Positions 27,127-36,429 of a stretch of 64,000 nucleotides of DNA are shown in pieces. The stretch is taken from assembly GCA_964653435.1 (NCBI GenBank), contig CAZZFA010000014.1, positions 8,097 through 72,096 on the forward strand, written 5' to 3'. The notes under the pieces were generated by a model that had not been told where the DNA came from, ran no database searches, and was given only the letters and a program-made list of their open reading frames with translations. The stretch is from CAZMVY01 sp964653435 (GTDB lineage Bacteria; Planctomycetota; Phycisphaerae; UBA1845; PWPN01). Every line of letters begins with the position of its first letter. Within the stretch, counting starts at the first letter, position 1. The translations under genes were made by a program, and so were the position numbers.

Positions 27127-27901
27127 GTCGCGGCGGCCGGGGCTTGCCGCCGCAGGAGTCGGCGGCGCGGCCGGTCTCTTCGCGATTCTGCTGGTCGGTT
27201 GCGCGAATTCCTCCGGGGCCGGGGCGGCGTTCCGCGAGAGCCTGAGGCACTACACCCCCGAGCAGAACTACGAGATCGTGCTGCACGATCCGAATGCCGA
27301 CGCGCGCCGGCGGGCCGTCAACCGGATCGTGCAGAGCGGCCGGGCCGCCGATGACGACGCGTTCCGCGTGCTCGATGTCGCCGCGCGAACGGACCCCAAC
27401 GGGCAGGTCCGCTGCGCCGCGATCCTTGCGATGAAGAACTACTGGGACCCGCGGCCGCTCGATCCGCTCCTGGCGATCCTCAATCCGAAGGCGCATCCGA
27501 ACGAGTCGGCACCGGCCCCGCCGCCGGTCCGATGGGATGCGACGGCCGCCCTCGGCCGCTTTGCCGAAAACGCCCTGATCCCGAGCGACCGTCGTGCCGA
27601 AGTCGTCGATGTGCTCGTGACGCTGCTCCTCGATGATCCGTATCGTGATGTGCGGATGGCCGCCGCACGCGGCCTCGGGGCGATCCCCGACAAGCGGGTT
27701 CTCCGTGCCCTGATTGCCGCCCTGCGCTGTCGGGACTTCGGCATTGCGTACGAGGCGCAGAACTCGCTGGTACGCCTGACGGGCAGGTCCTATCGATATG
27801 ATGCCGAGGCCTGGGAGGCGTGGCTCGATTCCGCCGCGAATCCCTTCGATCGCACAGCGAACGCCGCTGCCGCTTCGCCCACGACTCGACCGGCCGGATG
27901 A
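27050..27901 (+). CDS. HEAT-repeat lipoprotein of unknown function
   Basis: 283 residues if the ATG at 27050 is used; a TTG at 27080 is another option. No good ribosome site exists, so the start is uncertain. Residues ~30-51 form a lipoprotein signal (GGAAGLFAILLVGC) after a long Arg/Ser-rich N-region. The rest consists of alpha-helical HEAT-like repeats: PNADARRRAVNRIVQSG, PNGQVRCAAILAMKNY, PYRDVRMAAARGLGAI and FGIAYEAQNSLVRLTG. It is probably a periplasmic scaffold anchored in a membrane. Overlap with murI suggests co-translation. Confidence 0.7.
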   Translation: MSPGRRRSSSLFTSRSTSRRRSTSRESRRPGLAAAGVGGAAGLFAILLVGCANSSGAGAAFRESLRHYTPEQNYEIVLHDPNADARRRAVNRIVQSGRAADDDAFRVLDVAARTDPNGQVRCAAILAMKNYWDPRPLDPLLAILNPKAHPNESAPAPPPVRWDATAALGRFAENALIPSDRRAEVVDVLVTLLLDDPYRDVRMAAARGLGAIPDKRVLRALIAALRCRDFGIAYEAQNSLVRLTGRSYRYDAEAWEAWLDSAANPFDRTANAAAASPTTRPAG

Positions 27902-27975
27902 ATCCGATTCCCGCCTCGGTCCGGCCGCATGCCGCCGCTTCGCGCAGGGCGGGCCTGCTGCGCAGGGGTCCGCGA

Positions 27976-28794
27976 TTACCGCAGTCTCTCCACCGCGGTC
28001 ATCAGCCGCTCAATCCGCCACGGATCGAGTTCATTGGACCATACGCCATCATGCTTGAGGAACGATCCGACGATGAATGCGTCGGTGTAAGGCCACAGGT
28101 CGGCGATGTTGTCCGGCGTCACGCCGCTGCCGACGAGCACGGGCACGTGTACGGCGGCGGCAGCGGCCTGCACGTCGGCCGGCGCGGTCGGCCGTCCGGT
28201 GGCCGTACCGGTGATGACCACGCCGTCGGCGCCGAAGAACTCGCTGGTGTGGGCGGCCTCGGCGATATCGACATCCGCGGTAATCGCGTGGCTGGAGTGT
28301 TTCTTCTTCACATCCGCGAGTACGGCGATGTTGTCGGCCCCGATGATCCGCCGGTACCGCAGCAGGGGGCCGGCGTCGGCCTCGGGCATGAGCCCCTCGT
28401 CGGCGACGTGGGCATAGGCGAAGTTCTCCACCCGGATGAAGCTGCATCGCGCCGCCAGCGCGACCGCCAGCGCCTCGCGGTTGGCTCCCGCGAGGATCTG
28501 CACGCCGACCGGCACGTGGACGGTCGCGCGGACGGCGACGGCAATGGCGGTCATCGTGGAGACGATCTCCGGTCCCGCTCCCTGCCGGAGGTAAGGCCGG
28601 TCGTGCATGTTCTCGATCATGACGGCGTCCACGCCTCCGGCGACGAGGACGCGGGCTTCCACGGCGGCTCGCTCCACCAGACTGCGTACGGGAGCGACGG
28701 CGCGGGGTGTGCCCGGCAGGGCCCCCACGTGGACCATCCCGATGACGGCCTTGTGCCGTCCGAATAACGACGCGGTTCTTTCAGCAGCATTCAT
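27976..28794 (-). CDS. btpA: BtpA/SgcQ family protein
   Basis: 272 residues, family-typical. VIGMVHVGALPGTP at the N-terminus, GVDAVMIENMHDRPY, FIRVENFAYAHVADEG, VLADVKKKHSSHAI and VLVGSGVTPDNIADLW are conserved TIM-barrel blocks of this family. BtpA stabilises photosystem I in cyanobacteria. In non-photosynthetic bacteria the role is unknown, and SgcQ-like members are linked to sugar metabolism. It lies alone, convergent with the HEAT lipoprotein. Confidence 0.88.
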   Translation of the reverse strand: MNAAERTASLFGRHKAVIGMVHVGALPGTPRAVAPVRSLVERAAVEARVLVAGGVDAVMIENMHDRPYLRQGAGPEIVSTMTAIAVAVRATVHVPVGVQILAGANREALAVALAARCSFIRVENFAYAHVADEGLMPEADAGPLLRYRRIIGADNIAVLADVKKKHSSHAITADVDIAEAAHTSEFFGADGVVITGTATGRPTAPADVQAAAAAVHVPVLVGSGVTPDNIADLWPYTDAFIVGSFLKHDGVWSNELDPWRIERLMTAVERLR

Positions 28795-28964
28795 GGTTCG
28801 AGTGTTACTCCGTCGGGACCCCTGCCGCTTCGGCGAGCCCGGTGATCCCCTGCGCCTTCGCCGCGGGGCAGTTTAGCGGACTTCGGCGATAATTGCACTC
28901 GTTCGGTTGGAGTTGCCCGGTCTGCAACCGATACAGAGAAGGCGGACCCGGAGGACTACGGTCC

Positions 28965-29873
28965 ATGTTCGAAACGAGTATCGGCGCTTTCGCTCCCAAC
29001 ATTGCGTCGCTGCTGCTCACACGCGGTGCCGGCCTTCCGCCGCTTCAGTGGCAGAATCAGTCGCACCGCGGCGCCAAGAAAATCCTTGACGAATCCGACG
29101 ACGCCCGGCTGTTCTCCGGCAGGAGCCTTGTCAGCGAGCCGATGGCGGCCGGCGTCCGCGCCCTGCTCTACCTGTGGAACGGGTGGATCGGCGAATGCAG
29201 CATGTACAGCCAGGCGGCCGATCCGGCCGAGAGGCTCTATCTGACCGGGCTCTGTGAACGTCAGGCCGGCCGGACGGAGGCGGCGAAAAGGACCTTCCAG
29301 CAGCTCGCGGGGCACGTGCTTTTCGCTGCGCTTGGCGCCGACGGCATACAGATCGTCGGAAAGCAGACGCAGGCTGCCGTCAAACGCTTCCACGATATTC
29401 TGGAGCTGAACGGGGAGTGGGAGCCGTTTGCATTCATTGATCTGTACACGCAGGCGGCGGCCGGCCGGCTCGACGCCGCGAGCGAGGAATCGGTCCGCCG
29501 GCTTCAGTGCCGCGAGTTCGAGCGGCTTCTTGCCCATTGCTATCAAGGCGCTACGGGGGAGGCGGTTACGCTCGGACCGGTCGGCGAGGCGCAAACCGAG
29601 CGCCGCAGCGTTCCCCGCCGGAGCAGTCCGCCGGCCCGGCGCGCCGGGCGAGCCGGCCGCAGCACCCCGCGCGAGGACGTCGCTCGACCGGCGAGCCGCG
29701 AGAAACCCGCCGTTGCACAGCCGCCGCTGTCGGCAATGGCTCGCGTCGTCTGTCCGAAGTGCCGAGTCATTGCGATGTTCCCCGCCTCAATGCTGGGTAA
29801 GGCCGTCCGATGTCTGAGCTGCGGCGGGTTTTTCGAGATACCGAGAGTCACGGCGGCCGCCTCCGGCCGGTAA
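28965..29873 (+). CDS. hypothetical protein with C-terminal zinc ribbon
   Basis: 302 residues from ATG 28965 (GGAGG about 10 bases upstream). The first ~200 residues are helical (AAERLYLTGLCERQAGRTEAAKR-like, TPR-flavoured) and not recognisable. Residues ~205-255 are a Pro/Arg/Ser-rich linker. The last 40 residues form a CPKC-x16-CLSC zinc ribbon (Cys263, 266, 283, 286) of the type found at the N-terminus of many MJ0042-like proteins, here at the C-terminus. Cytosolic, function unknown; it could be a protein- or RNA-binding adaptor. Confidence 0.65.
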   Translation: MFETSIGAFAPNIASLLLTRGAGLPPLQWQNQSHRGAKKILDESDDARLFSGRSLVSEPMAAGVRALLYLWNGWIGECSMYSQAADPAERLYLTGLCERQAGRTEAAKRTFQQLAGHVLFAALGADGIQIVGKQTQAAVKRFHDILELNGEWEPFAFIDLYTQAAAGRLDAASEESVRRLQCREFERLLAHCYQGATGEAVTLGPVGEAQTERRSVPRRSSPPARRAGRAGRSTPREDVARPASREKPAVAQPPLSAMARVVCPKCRVIAMFPASMLGKAVRCLSCGGFFEIPRVTAAASGR

Positions 29874-29901
29874 TGTCATGGACCCGCGCACAGCGGGTTT
29901 C

Positions 29902-30681
29902 TCATCTTGCGACGAAATGAAACTCGAAGAGCTCGGCCCTGCCTGCCGGGGCGGTGGCGGCCGGCGCGGTCGTGGGCGTTGACGTCGGCGTGACGGCCGG
30001 ATAGATCGGCACGAGAAGCCGAAAGTCGTCGCCCTTGCGAAGCGCCTTCGGAAACACCACGAACCCGCCGACAACGTGCCCCGGCGGGATTGCCTGCGAG
30101 CGCAACAGGCGGGCGAGGAAGCCGGCGGTCGCCTGTCGTTGCAGATAGATGTCGCGGGCACTGTCGTAATAGTAGTAGTGATAGCCGTAGTATCCCCAGC
30201 CGGGATAGCCGCAGTACGGATAGCTGCGGCGACCGTAGTAGCGATACACGGATGCCCCGTGTGGCCCCTCCCATCGGACCGCCTCCGGGGGCGTGAGTTC
30301 CGCGAAGCCGCTTGTCAAGACGCGGGCCGACTGGAACGCGCGGAGCAGGTCGTCCGGCGGAATCGGCAGTTCCTCTGCCCATTGCGGGCCGACGCCACGG
30401 CCGAGTTGAATCCGACTCACGTCGATGGCGAGTGGGGACTTTGAGTTGTTCTGCACCTGGATGCCGAAGGCGACAAACTCGTTTCCTGCGCCGATGGGCG
30501 GCTGGCTGATGCCCATTGCGGAGACGACAAGATCGTCCCTGTACTCGAAGACGCCCCGTTCACCCTCGATGGGCCCCTGCGACGGACCGGGCACGGCGCG
30601 AAGCTGCGGCGTACAACCGGATGCCGTCAGGACGATGCACGCGATTGAGGCTGCGCAGAAGCTCATGTCTATCTGCTTCAT
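29902..30681 (-). CDS. lipoprotein with tyrosine-rich segment
   Basis: 259 residues. The signal peptide ends in the lipobox TASGC (Cys23). Residues 60-130 resemble a beta-rich domain describing a small extracellular fold (FGIQVQNNSKSPLAIDVSRI). Residues 146-172 contain 13 tyrosines among 27 positions plus Gly/Pro/Cys. A second conserved-looking block (PPGHVVGGFVVFPKALRKGDDF) follows, then a Thr/Ala/Pro-rich tail. It is probably envelope-anchored, and the Tyr-rich part may mediate aggregation or cross-linking (inference). A TATAAT lies 6 bases before the ATG, so a leaderless mRNA is possible. Confidence 0.65.
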   Translation of the reverse strand: MKQIDMSFCAASIACIVLTASGCTPQLRAVPGPSQGPIEGERGVFEYRDDLVVSAMGISQPPIGAGNEFVAFGIQVQNNSKSPLAIDVSRIQLGRGVGPQWAEELPIPPDDLLRAFQSARVLTSGFAELTPPEAVRWEGPHGASVYRYYGRRSYPYCGYPGWGYYGYHYYYYDSARDIYLQRQATAGFLARLLRSQAIPPGHVVGGFVVFPKALRKGDDFRLLVPIYPAVTPTSTPTTAPAATAPAGRAELFEFHFVAR

Positions 30682-30919
30682 ACGGGCATTATAGCTTCCT
30701 GGGGTGCAACACGCGCAGGGCGCGCATGTTCCGCATTGCGGCGGCAGGGCCCTCGTTACTTCGAGGCACAGGGCACGCCGTTGCGTGCGGATTCGTCCGG
30801 GCGGTGATTCTCGACGCGGAACGCGCGGCACTTCGTTCTGCCCGCGGAACGGAAACCGGCAGGCCCGCCGCGGACCGTATTCGCTGTGCCCTTTCACGGC
30901 CGTAATGCCGCGTGCCGGG

Positions 30920-31336
30920 TCAGCGCCCGCCCATGACCGATTCGAGCGACTCCTTCTTGCGATAGGCCAGGCCCTGGAAGGTCGCCACGACTTCGCCCGC
31001 GTCGTTCGTGACCTGGATCGAGTACGTGCCCAGCTTCGGGTTCACCGAGACCTCCTTCGCCTCGGCGGTGAGGGTGCCGGCCGTTGCCGCCTTGATGAAC
31101 GTGATACTCACGTTGATCGCGACGGCGACGGTGCCGTGCGAGTTGCACGCGGCGGCGAAGGCGAGGTCCGCGAGGGTGAAGATCGCGCCGCCCTGGACGC
31201 TGCGGACACCGTTCAGGTGGTGTTCCTGGATCTTCATTCGCGTCCTGGCGGTGCCCTTGCCGACTTCTACCAGCTCGATGCCGCAATGCCTGGCGAACAG
31301 GTCTCGTTCGGCGAAGAACTGTGTGATGCGGTCCAT
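30920..31336 (-). CDS. PaaI-type hotdog-fold thioesterase
   Basis: 138 residues with AAGGAG upstream. The segment HLNGVRSVQGGAIFTLADLAFAAACN is the hotdog helix with the GG-x-x-x-x-LAD active-site pattern of PaaI/YdiI thioesterases, followed by strands VAVAINVSITFIKAA and LTAEAKEV. It would hydrolyse acyl- or aroyl-CoA thioesters in the cytosol; the exact substrate is unknown. It is upstream of the lipoprotein gene on the same strand, 238 bp apart. Confidence 0.88.
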   Translation of the reverse strand: MDRITQFFAERDLFARHCGIELVEVGKGTARTRMKIQEHHLNGVRSVQGGAIFTLADLAFAAACNSHGTVAVAINVSITFIKAATAGTLTAEAKEVSVNPKLGTYSIQVTNDAGEVVATFQGLAYRKKESLESVMGGR

Positions 31337-31462
31337 TCTCGGGTCTCCTTGTCGTTACGCCAACGGGCTATTGGGGGCCGTCCACCACGTGTACGGCGCG
31401 CGGATGGCCCGCGCGCAATCTCTGGCGTGCAGGCGGACGGCCGGGACGGGTACGCGGACGCG

Positions 31463-32548
<1,086 letters not shown>

Positions 32549-32584
32549 GTGGTCGATTCCGCCCCGGGTTGCCGGGCCGATGGC

Positions 32585-32613
32585 ATAGTACCGGCGGGAG
32601 GTCGCGCGGGCAA
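32585..32613 (-). promoter_or_regulatory. sigma-70 promoter of the MoxR gene
   Basis: On the minus strand: TTGCCC (32613-32608), 17 bp, TACTAT (32590-32585), 37 bp before the ATG. Confidence 0.55.
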
Positions 32614-32645
32614 ACGCGCCTCGTCGTGGGTGGCGGTCGGTTCGA

Positions 32646-33152
32646 CTACCGCCGGCGGCGGGAGGCGCCCGATCGGCCGCCCGTCTTGGATTCGAGCCGG
32701 AACGGGCCGAGTGTGATCGTCCGGTCCATCGACTTGCACATGTCGTACACCGTCAGCGCAGCGACGGTTACCGCGGTGAGCGCTTCCATCTCGACGCCGG
32801 TACGGGCCGCCACGCGGGCCGTCGCACGGATCTCGACGCGGTCCGGCGGGCGGATTTGAAAGTCGATGTCCACCCAATCCAAGGCAAGCGGGTGACAGAG
32901 CGGAATCAACTCCCCCGTTCGCTTGGCAGCGAGAATGCCGGCCACACGTGCCACATCGAAGACGTCGCCCTTGGCGAGCCGCCCGCCGGCGATCCGCCGG
33001 AGCGTCTCGGGTGAAACCGTTACGCCGCCCGCGGCGACGGCCGTCCGCGTGGTCGGCCGCTTGGCAGATACATCTACCATCCTCACGCGGCCCGCGCGGT
33101 CCAGGTGGGACAAGGTCTTTCCCGGTGCGGTTCCGTCGCTTCTGCGTCCCAT
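32646..33152 (-). CDS. moaC: cyclic pyranopterin monophosphate synthase
   Basis: 168 residues from ATG 33152, preceded by AAGGAGG with short spacing. LSHLDRAGRVRMVDVSAK, KRTGELIPLCHPLALDWVD, GVEMEALTAVTVAALTVYDMCKSMDR and the final Lys/Arg-rich tail are the MoaC blocks; the Lys and Asp in CKSMDR are catalytic. It makes cyclic pyranopterin in molybdenum-cofactor synthesis. No other moa gene is in the window. Confidence 0.95.
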   Translation of the reverse strand: MGRRSDGTAPGKTLSHLDRAGRVRMVDVSAKRPTTRTAVAAGGVTVSPETLRRIAGGRLAKGDVFDVARVAGILAAKRTGELIPLCHPLALDWVDIDFQIRPPDRVEIRATARVAARTGVEMEALTAVTVAALTVYDMCKSMDRTITLGPFRLESKTGGRSGASRRRR

Positions 33153-33215
33153 AAAGCCTCCTTGTGCCGCGCGCGGCGATGTCCGGGATACGGCCGTGGT
33201 GAACTGCACTCTTCC

Positions 33216-33243
33216 GATATCCGATACGCATATGAACTGTCAA
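33216..33243 (-). promoter_or_regulatory. putative promoter of moaC
   Basis: A perfect TTGACA (minus strand, 33243-33238) with GATATC 16 bp downstream, 63 bp before the moaC ATG. The -10 is a weak match. Confidence 0.4.
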
Positions 33244-33267
33244 CCGACCTGATGTCGAGGACCGGCC

Positions 33268-33786
33268 ATGCGTGCGGCCGCCGCGAACAACGGGGGTGAA
33301 GGCTGGTGCCGGCGCTTCCATCGGAATCGCCCGCGGAGGGTCCTTCTGCTCCTGGCGGCAGTCTGGATCGTGCAGGGCTTTGACCTGGGGTTTACCCTGG
33401 TTGCGCATCAGTCGGGGACATTCGCGGAACTGAACCCGGCGGGGGGGTGGCTGCTGCAGCGCGGACCCGTCGCGGTGATCGTGTTCAAGGCATCGCTGGT
33501 GTTGCTGGCCTCGGTGATTCTGTGGTGCGGTCGGACCCGTCTCCTGAGCGAATGTCTCCTGTGGCTGGTGGCAGCGGCATGCGTCGGACTGGCGTTGCGG
33601 TGGCGCGACTATTTCACGTTCTTTCACGAAAACGCGCACGATATCGCGATTGTCCAGTCGGACGAGTCTCTCGTGCCGGGCGCCGCCCTGCGGACGAGTA
33701 TGCATCGGGCGTCACGGTCCTTGCCGGCGCCCGGCGAGGGCGGAATCGTCCGGTCGGCGGTCCCCGGCGGCGACCTTTCGCGGTAG
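33268..33786 (+). CDS. small integral membrane protein
   Basis: 172 residues from ATG 33268, with GAGGA six bases upstream. Three hydrophobic stretches are visible: ~25-45 (VLLLLAAVWIVQGFDLGFTLV), 70-88 (VAVIVFKASLVLLASVILW) and 95-110 (LLWLVAAACVGLAL). The order D-L-x-x-T ... G-x-x-x-ELNP between the first two resembles the DUF5658-type family of bacterial/archaeal membrane proteins. The C-terminal ~55 residues are hydrophilic. Function unknown. Divergent from moaC. Confidence 0.6.
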   Translation: MRAAAANNGGEGWCRRFHRNRPRRVLLLLAAVWIVQGFDLGFTLVAHQSGTFAELNPAGGWLLQRGPVAVIVFKASLVLLASVILWCGRTRLLSECLLWLVAAACVGLALRWRDYFTFFHENAHDIAIVQSDESLVPGAALRTSMHRASRSLPAPGEGGIVRSAVPGGDLSR

Positions 33787-33800
33787 GGGGGGGCTTTCGC

Positions 33801-33840
33801 CCGCTTCCGGAATGTTGGCGGGACGCGAGGATTCCGGGGG
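33801..33840 (+). repeat. short dispersed repeat, copy 1
   Basis: About 40 bp sharing GGAATGT, GGCGGGACGCGAGGATTCC-like sequence with 41172-41212. Both copies sit just downstream of a coding region. Confidence 0.5.
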
Positions 33841-33841
33841 A

Positions 33842-34038
33842 TAGACTCTTCCGTCGCAGCTTTTGCGCGCCTTGCGCGCGTGTTATCGCGCTGGGGCGGT
33901 GGCGCGACCCGTCATTCTGAGGAGCGCAGCGACGAAGAATCTGGCTGATTGGCGCAGGCAAGCCGGATGCTTCGCTTCGCTCCGCATGACGGCCGCCGGC
34001 GCGGCCGTGTTCGGTTGCGGCCGAAGGCCGCCTTGGGA
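33842..34038 (+). repeat. dispersed imperfect-palindrome repeat, copy B
   Basis: Collinear with 9326-9533, with a small deletion. CGTCATTCTGAGGAGCGC and ATGCTTCGCTTCGCTC are the two arms, followed by the shared GTGTTCGGTTGCGGCCGA block. Confidence 0.8.
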
Positions 34039-34103
34039 GCGCAGGAGCGACGGAGCCCTCGCAGCGATGCGCGCCGCATGCGAAACCGTCCTGCCGGGAA
34101 GCG

Positions 34104-35018
34104 CTACTGTGCCGGGTGAGCCACGCCGGAAGGTTCTTCCGCGGGCCGCGCGTGCGAAACGGAGCCGCTTTCCGCCACGATGCCGAGCAGATCAAGTGCG
34201 TTGCGTTCCACGATTCGCCGGAGCTGCTCGCGGGGAATCGTCGGCAGGTTCGTGCCGTGGCAGAAGTGGTTGATGCTGTACAGTGACTCGATGCAGGCGG
34301 CCGCGGAGGTGAACGGGAAGTTGCTCGCAAAGAGGAGCTTGTCCATCACATCGGCCTGGTAGGCCGCGAGCAGCGCGTTGTAAGCCTGCCAGTTGTTGTG
34401 GAGCAGGCCGCCGATATCCGCGTAGACGTTCGGGTGCTTCGCCAGGAGAAGCACGGTTTCCTCGACCCACGGATGACCGAGCTGAGCCACAACGATTCGC
34501 AGGTCGGGAAACTCGCGGGCCACCTCGTCGAGAAGATACGGGCGGGCGAATTCCATCTTCGCCGCCGGGGTCGTCAGGATATCCTGATCGAAAACGACCG
34601 GCATCCGCAGGCGGTCGGCCTCGGCATACAGCTTCATGGCGGCGGTGCTGGCCGGATGAAAGTCTTGCGCCGCAGGCGAGACCGTAAGGCCGCGCATGCC
34701 GAGTTCCTGGCGGGCCCGTAACGTTTCGCGGACGGCCTCGACGGGATTCGAGGGATCGACCCCGGCAAAGCCGATCAGTCGATCCGGGTGCTGGCGGACG
34801 TAGCGGGCCACGTAGTCGTTCGGGATGTGCGCGCCAAGGTAGTAGCTGCGGAATGCCAGAACGATGGACTTATCCACGGGCTCGGCGGCGACGAAATGGT
34901 GATGGGTATCGGCCTCGGGCCAGCCGCGACGCCCGGCGGCGCGATCCACCGTACCGGGCGCCCACCGGCCGAGCTGCTCAGGCCCTTCCCATATATGCGT
35001 GTGACAATCGACGATCAT
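34104..35018 (-). CDS. amidohydrolase-family (amidohydrolase_2) metal-dependent hydrolase
   Basis: 304 residues. MIVDCHTHIWEGP gives the H-x-H metal site, IGFAGVDPSNPVEAV and GMRGLTVSPAAQDFHP form barrel strands, VVAQLGHPWVEETVLL carries the third His, and LLFASNFPF the C-terminal Ser/Asn variant where many members have a catalytic Asp (G-x-D-x-P). This substitution could alter activity. The family includes decarboxylases and lactonases. Substrate unknown. No signal peptide. Confidence 0.82.
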   Translation of the reverse strand: MIVDCHTHIWEGPEQLGRWAPGTVDRAAGRRGWPEADTHHHFVAAEPVDKSIVLAFRSYYLGAHIPNDYVARYVRQHPDRLIGFAGVDPSNPVEAVRETLRARQELGMRGLTVSPAAQDFHPASTAAMKLYAEADRLRMPVVFDQDILTTPAAKMEFARPYLLDEVAREFPDLRIVVAQLGHPWVEETVLLLAKHPNVYADIGGLLHNNWQAYNALLAAYQADVMDKLLFASNFPFTSAAACIESLYSINHFCHGTNLPTIPREQLRRIVERNALDLLGIVAESGSVSHARPAEEPSGVAHPAQ

Positions 35019-35173
35019 GCTCAGAATCCGTGGGCCCGCGCCGGCTTCAACTGCCTCGGTAGCCGATGCTTATACCGTCGGACGATTGGCCGGTCAACGG
35101 GGCCGGCAACCGCCCTTGACCGGTCCGATGGAGGCAGGTCCTGCACACCGGGGCAGCGACGTTCCCCGGGCCG

Positions 35174-36169
35174 TCAACATGCCGGTTTGCCTATGGCCTC
35201 GAATGTCCAGCCGATCACGGCCAGCTCCTGCTCGGAAAGTCTGAGCCCGGCCGCTGCGGCGTTCTCGACGGCCTGTCGGGCGTTCCGCGCACCGACGAGG
35301 GCGGTGGTGACACCCTGACGGGTGAGCACCCACGCCACGGCGACCTGCGCGAGCGTGGCGCCGTGGGCGTCGGCGATGGGCCGTATCTTCTCCAGCGCAT
35401 CTAGGACGCGGCGGCGGTTCGTCGGCTGATACCAGGGCATCCTGCCGCGGATATCGGTCTCGGGAAACGTGCGATCCATGGTAACCTTGCCGGTGAGCAG
35501 GCCCAGCGCCATCGGACTGTAGCAGAGCACGCCGAGATTCTCGCGGCGGCAGAAGGGAAGAGGGTCGGACTCAATCTCGCGTTCGAGGAGATTGTACTTG
35601 ATCTGATCGGAGACGACCGGGCCGAACCGCAAGGCCTCGGCCAGGTCGGCGGCGCGGTAGTTGCACATGCCGATGTGGCGTATCTTGCCCTCCTCCTTGA
35701 GACGAACGAGGGCGCCCATGGTTTCCTCGGCCGGGGCGCTCGCGCTGGGCCAGTGAACCTGGTAAAGGTCGATCGTCTCGACGCCCAGACGCGTGAGGCT
35801 CTGTTCGCATTCGTGGCGAATGGAGGCTGCCTTGGTGTTCTTGTAAACGCAGACGTCGCGGCCGTCCGGCGCCTTGATGGTGAAGTAGAACTCGCCTTCC
35901 GTGCTGTCCCAGCGCAGACCGCACTTCGTCAGGATTCTCACCCTGTCGCGCCGGCCCTTGATCGCCTTTCCGACGAGGGACTCGCTATGACCGCAGCCGT
36001 ACATGGGGGCCGTGTCGATCGCGTCGACGCCGTGGTCGATCGCGGCCTGGATCGCCCTGATGCCTTCGTCGTCGTCGCTGCCGCCCCAGAAGAGCCCGCC
36101 GATTCCCCACGCCCCGAACGTGATGACCGGCAGCTCCAGATCACTCGTGCCGAGTTTACGATGTTCCAC
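35174..36169 (-). CDS. aldo/keto reductase
   Basis: 331 residues from a GTG at 36169 with GGGAGG upstream. The catalytic tetrad Asp52, Tyr57, Lys82 and His139 is intact (DTAPMYGCG, LTKCG, YQVHWP). GMCNYRAADL, CYSPMALGLLTGK and TTALVGARNARQ match the NADP-binding C-terminal region. It reduces carbonyl groups of sugars or aldehydes with NADPH. An N-terminal insert around residues 85-115 (STEGEFYFTIKAPDGRDVCVY) resembles that of aldo/keto reductases acting on sugars. Stands alone on the minus strand. Confidence 0.92.
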   Translation of the reverse strand: MEHRKLGTSDLELPVITFGAWGIGGLFWGGSDDDEGIRAIQAAIDHGVDAIDTAPMYGCGHSESLVGKAIKGRRDRVRILTKCGLRWDSTEGEFYFTIKAPDGRDVCVYKNTKAASIRHECEQSLTRLGVETIDLYQVHWPSASAPAEETMGALVRLKEEGKIRHIGMCNYRAADLAEALRFGPVVSDQIKYNLLEREIESDPLPFCRRENLGVLCYSPMALGLLTGKVTMDRTFPETDIRGRMPWYQPTNRRRVLDALEKIRPIADAHGATLAQVAVAWVLTRQGVTTALVGARNARQAVENAAAAGLRLSEQELAVIGWTFEAIGKPAC

Positions 36170-36429
36170 GTGTGCCTCCCGGCGTAACGCATGCCCGCAT
36201 GCGCCTCATCAGCGCCCGCTCCGGATGATGTCGGTGGGGATCCGCGGGCAACGGGTGCGCGAAACCGTCTGCGATTCCGCATAGGCCCCCCGCCTCCGGC
36301 AGCGGTGCGTCCATGCGGAAATCACCCCGATCTCGTGCGGCGCGCTGCGGCGAAACGGACTCTCCGGCGGCCCTGCGCGCCGCGGCAAACATCGCGCATG
36401 TGCATGTCCGAGTATTCCCGGCTGAACGT

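Larger units (their letters stand above)
33787..34103. other. gene-free stretch filled by repeats
   Basis: No gene. It holds a short repeat (33801-33840) and dispersed repeat copy B, then ~60 bp of unremarkable sequence up to the 3' end of the amidohydrolase gene. Confidence 0.6.
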
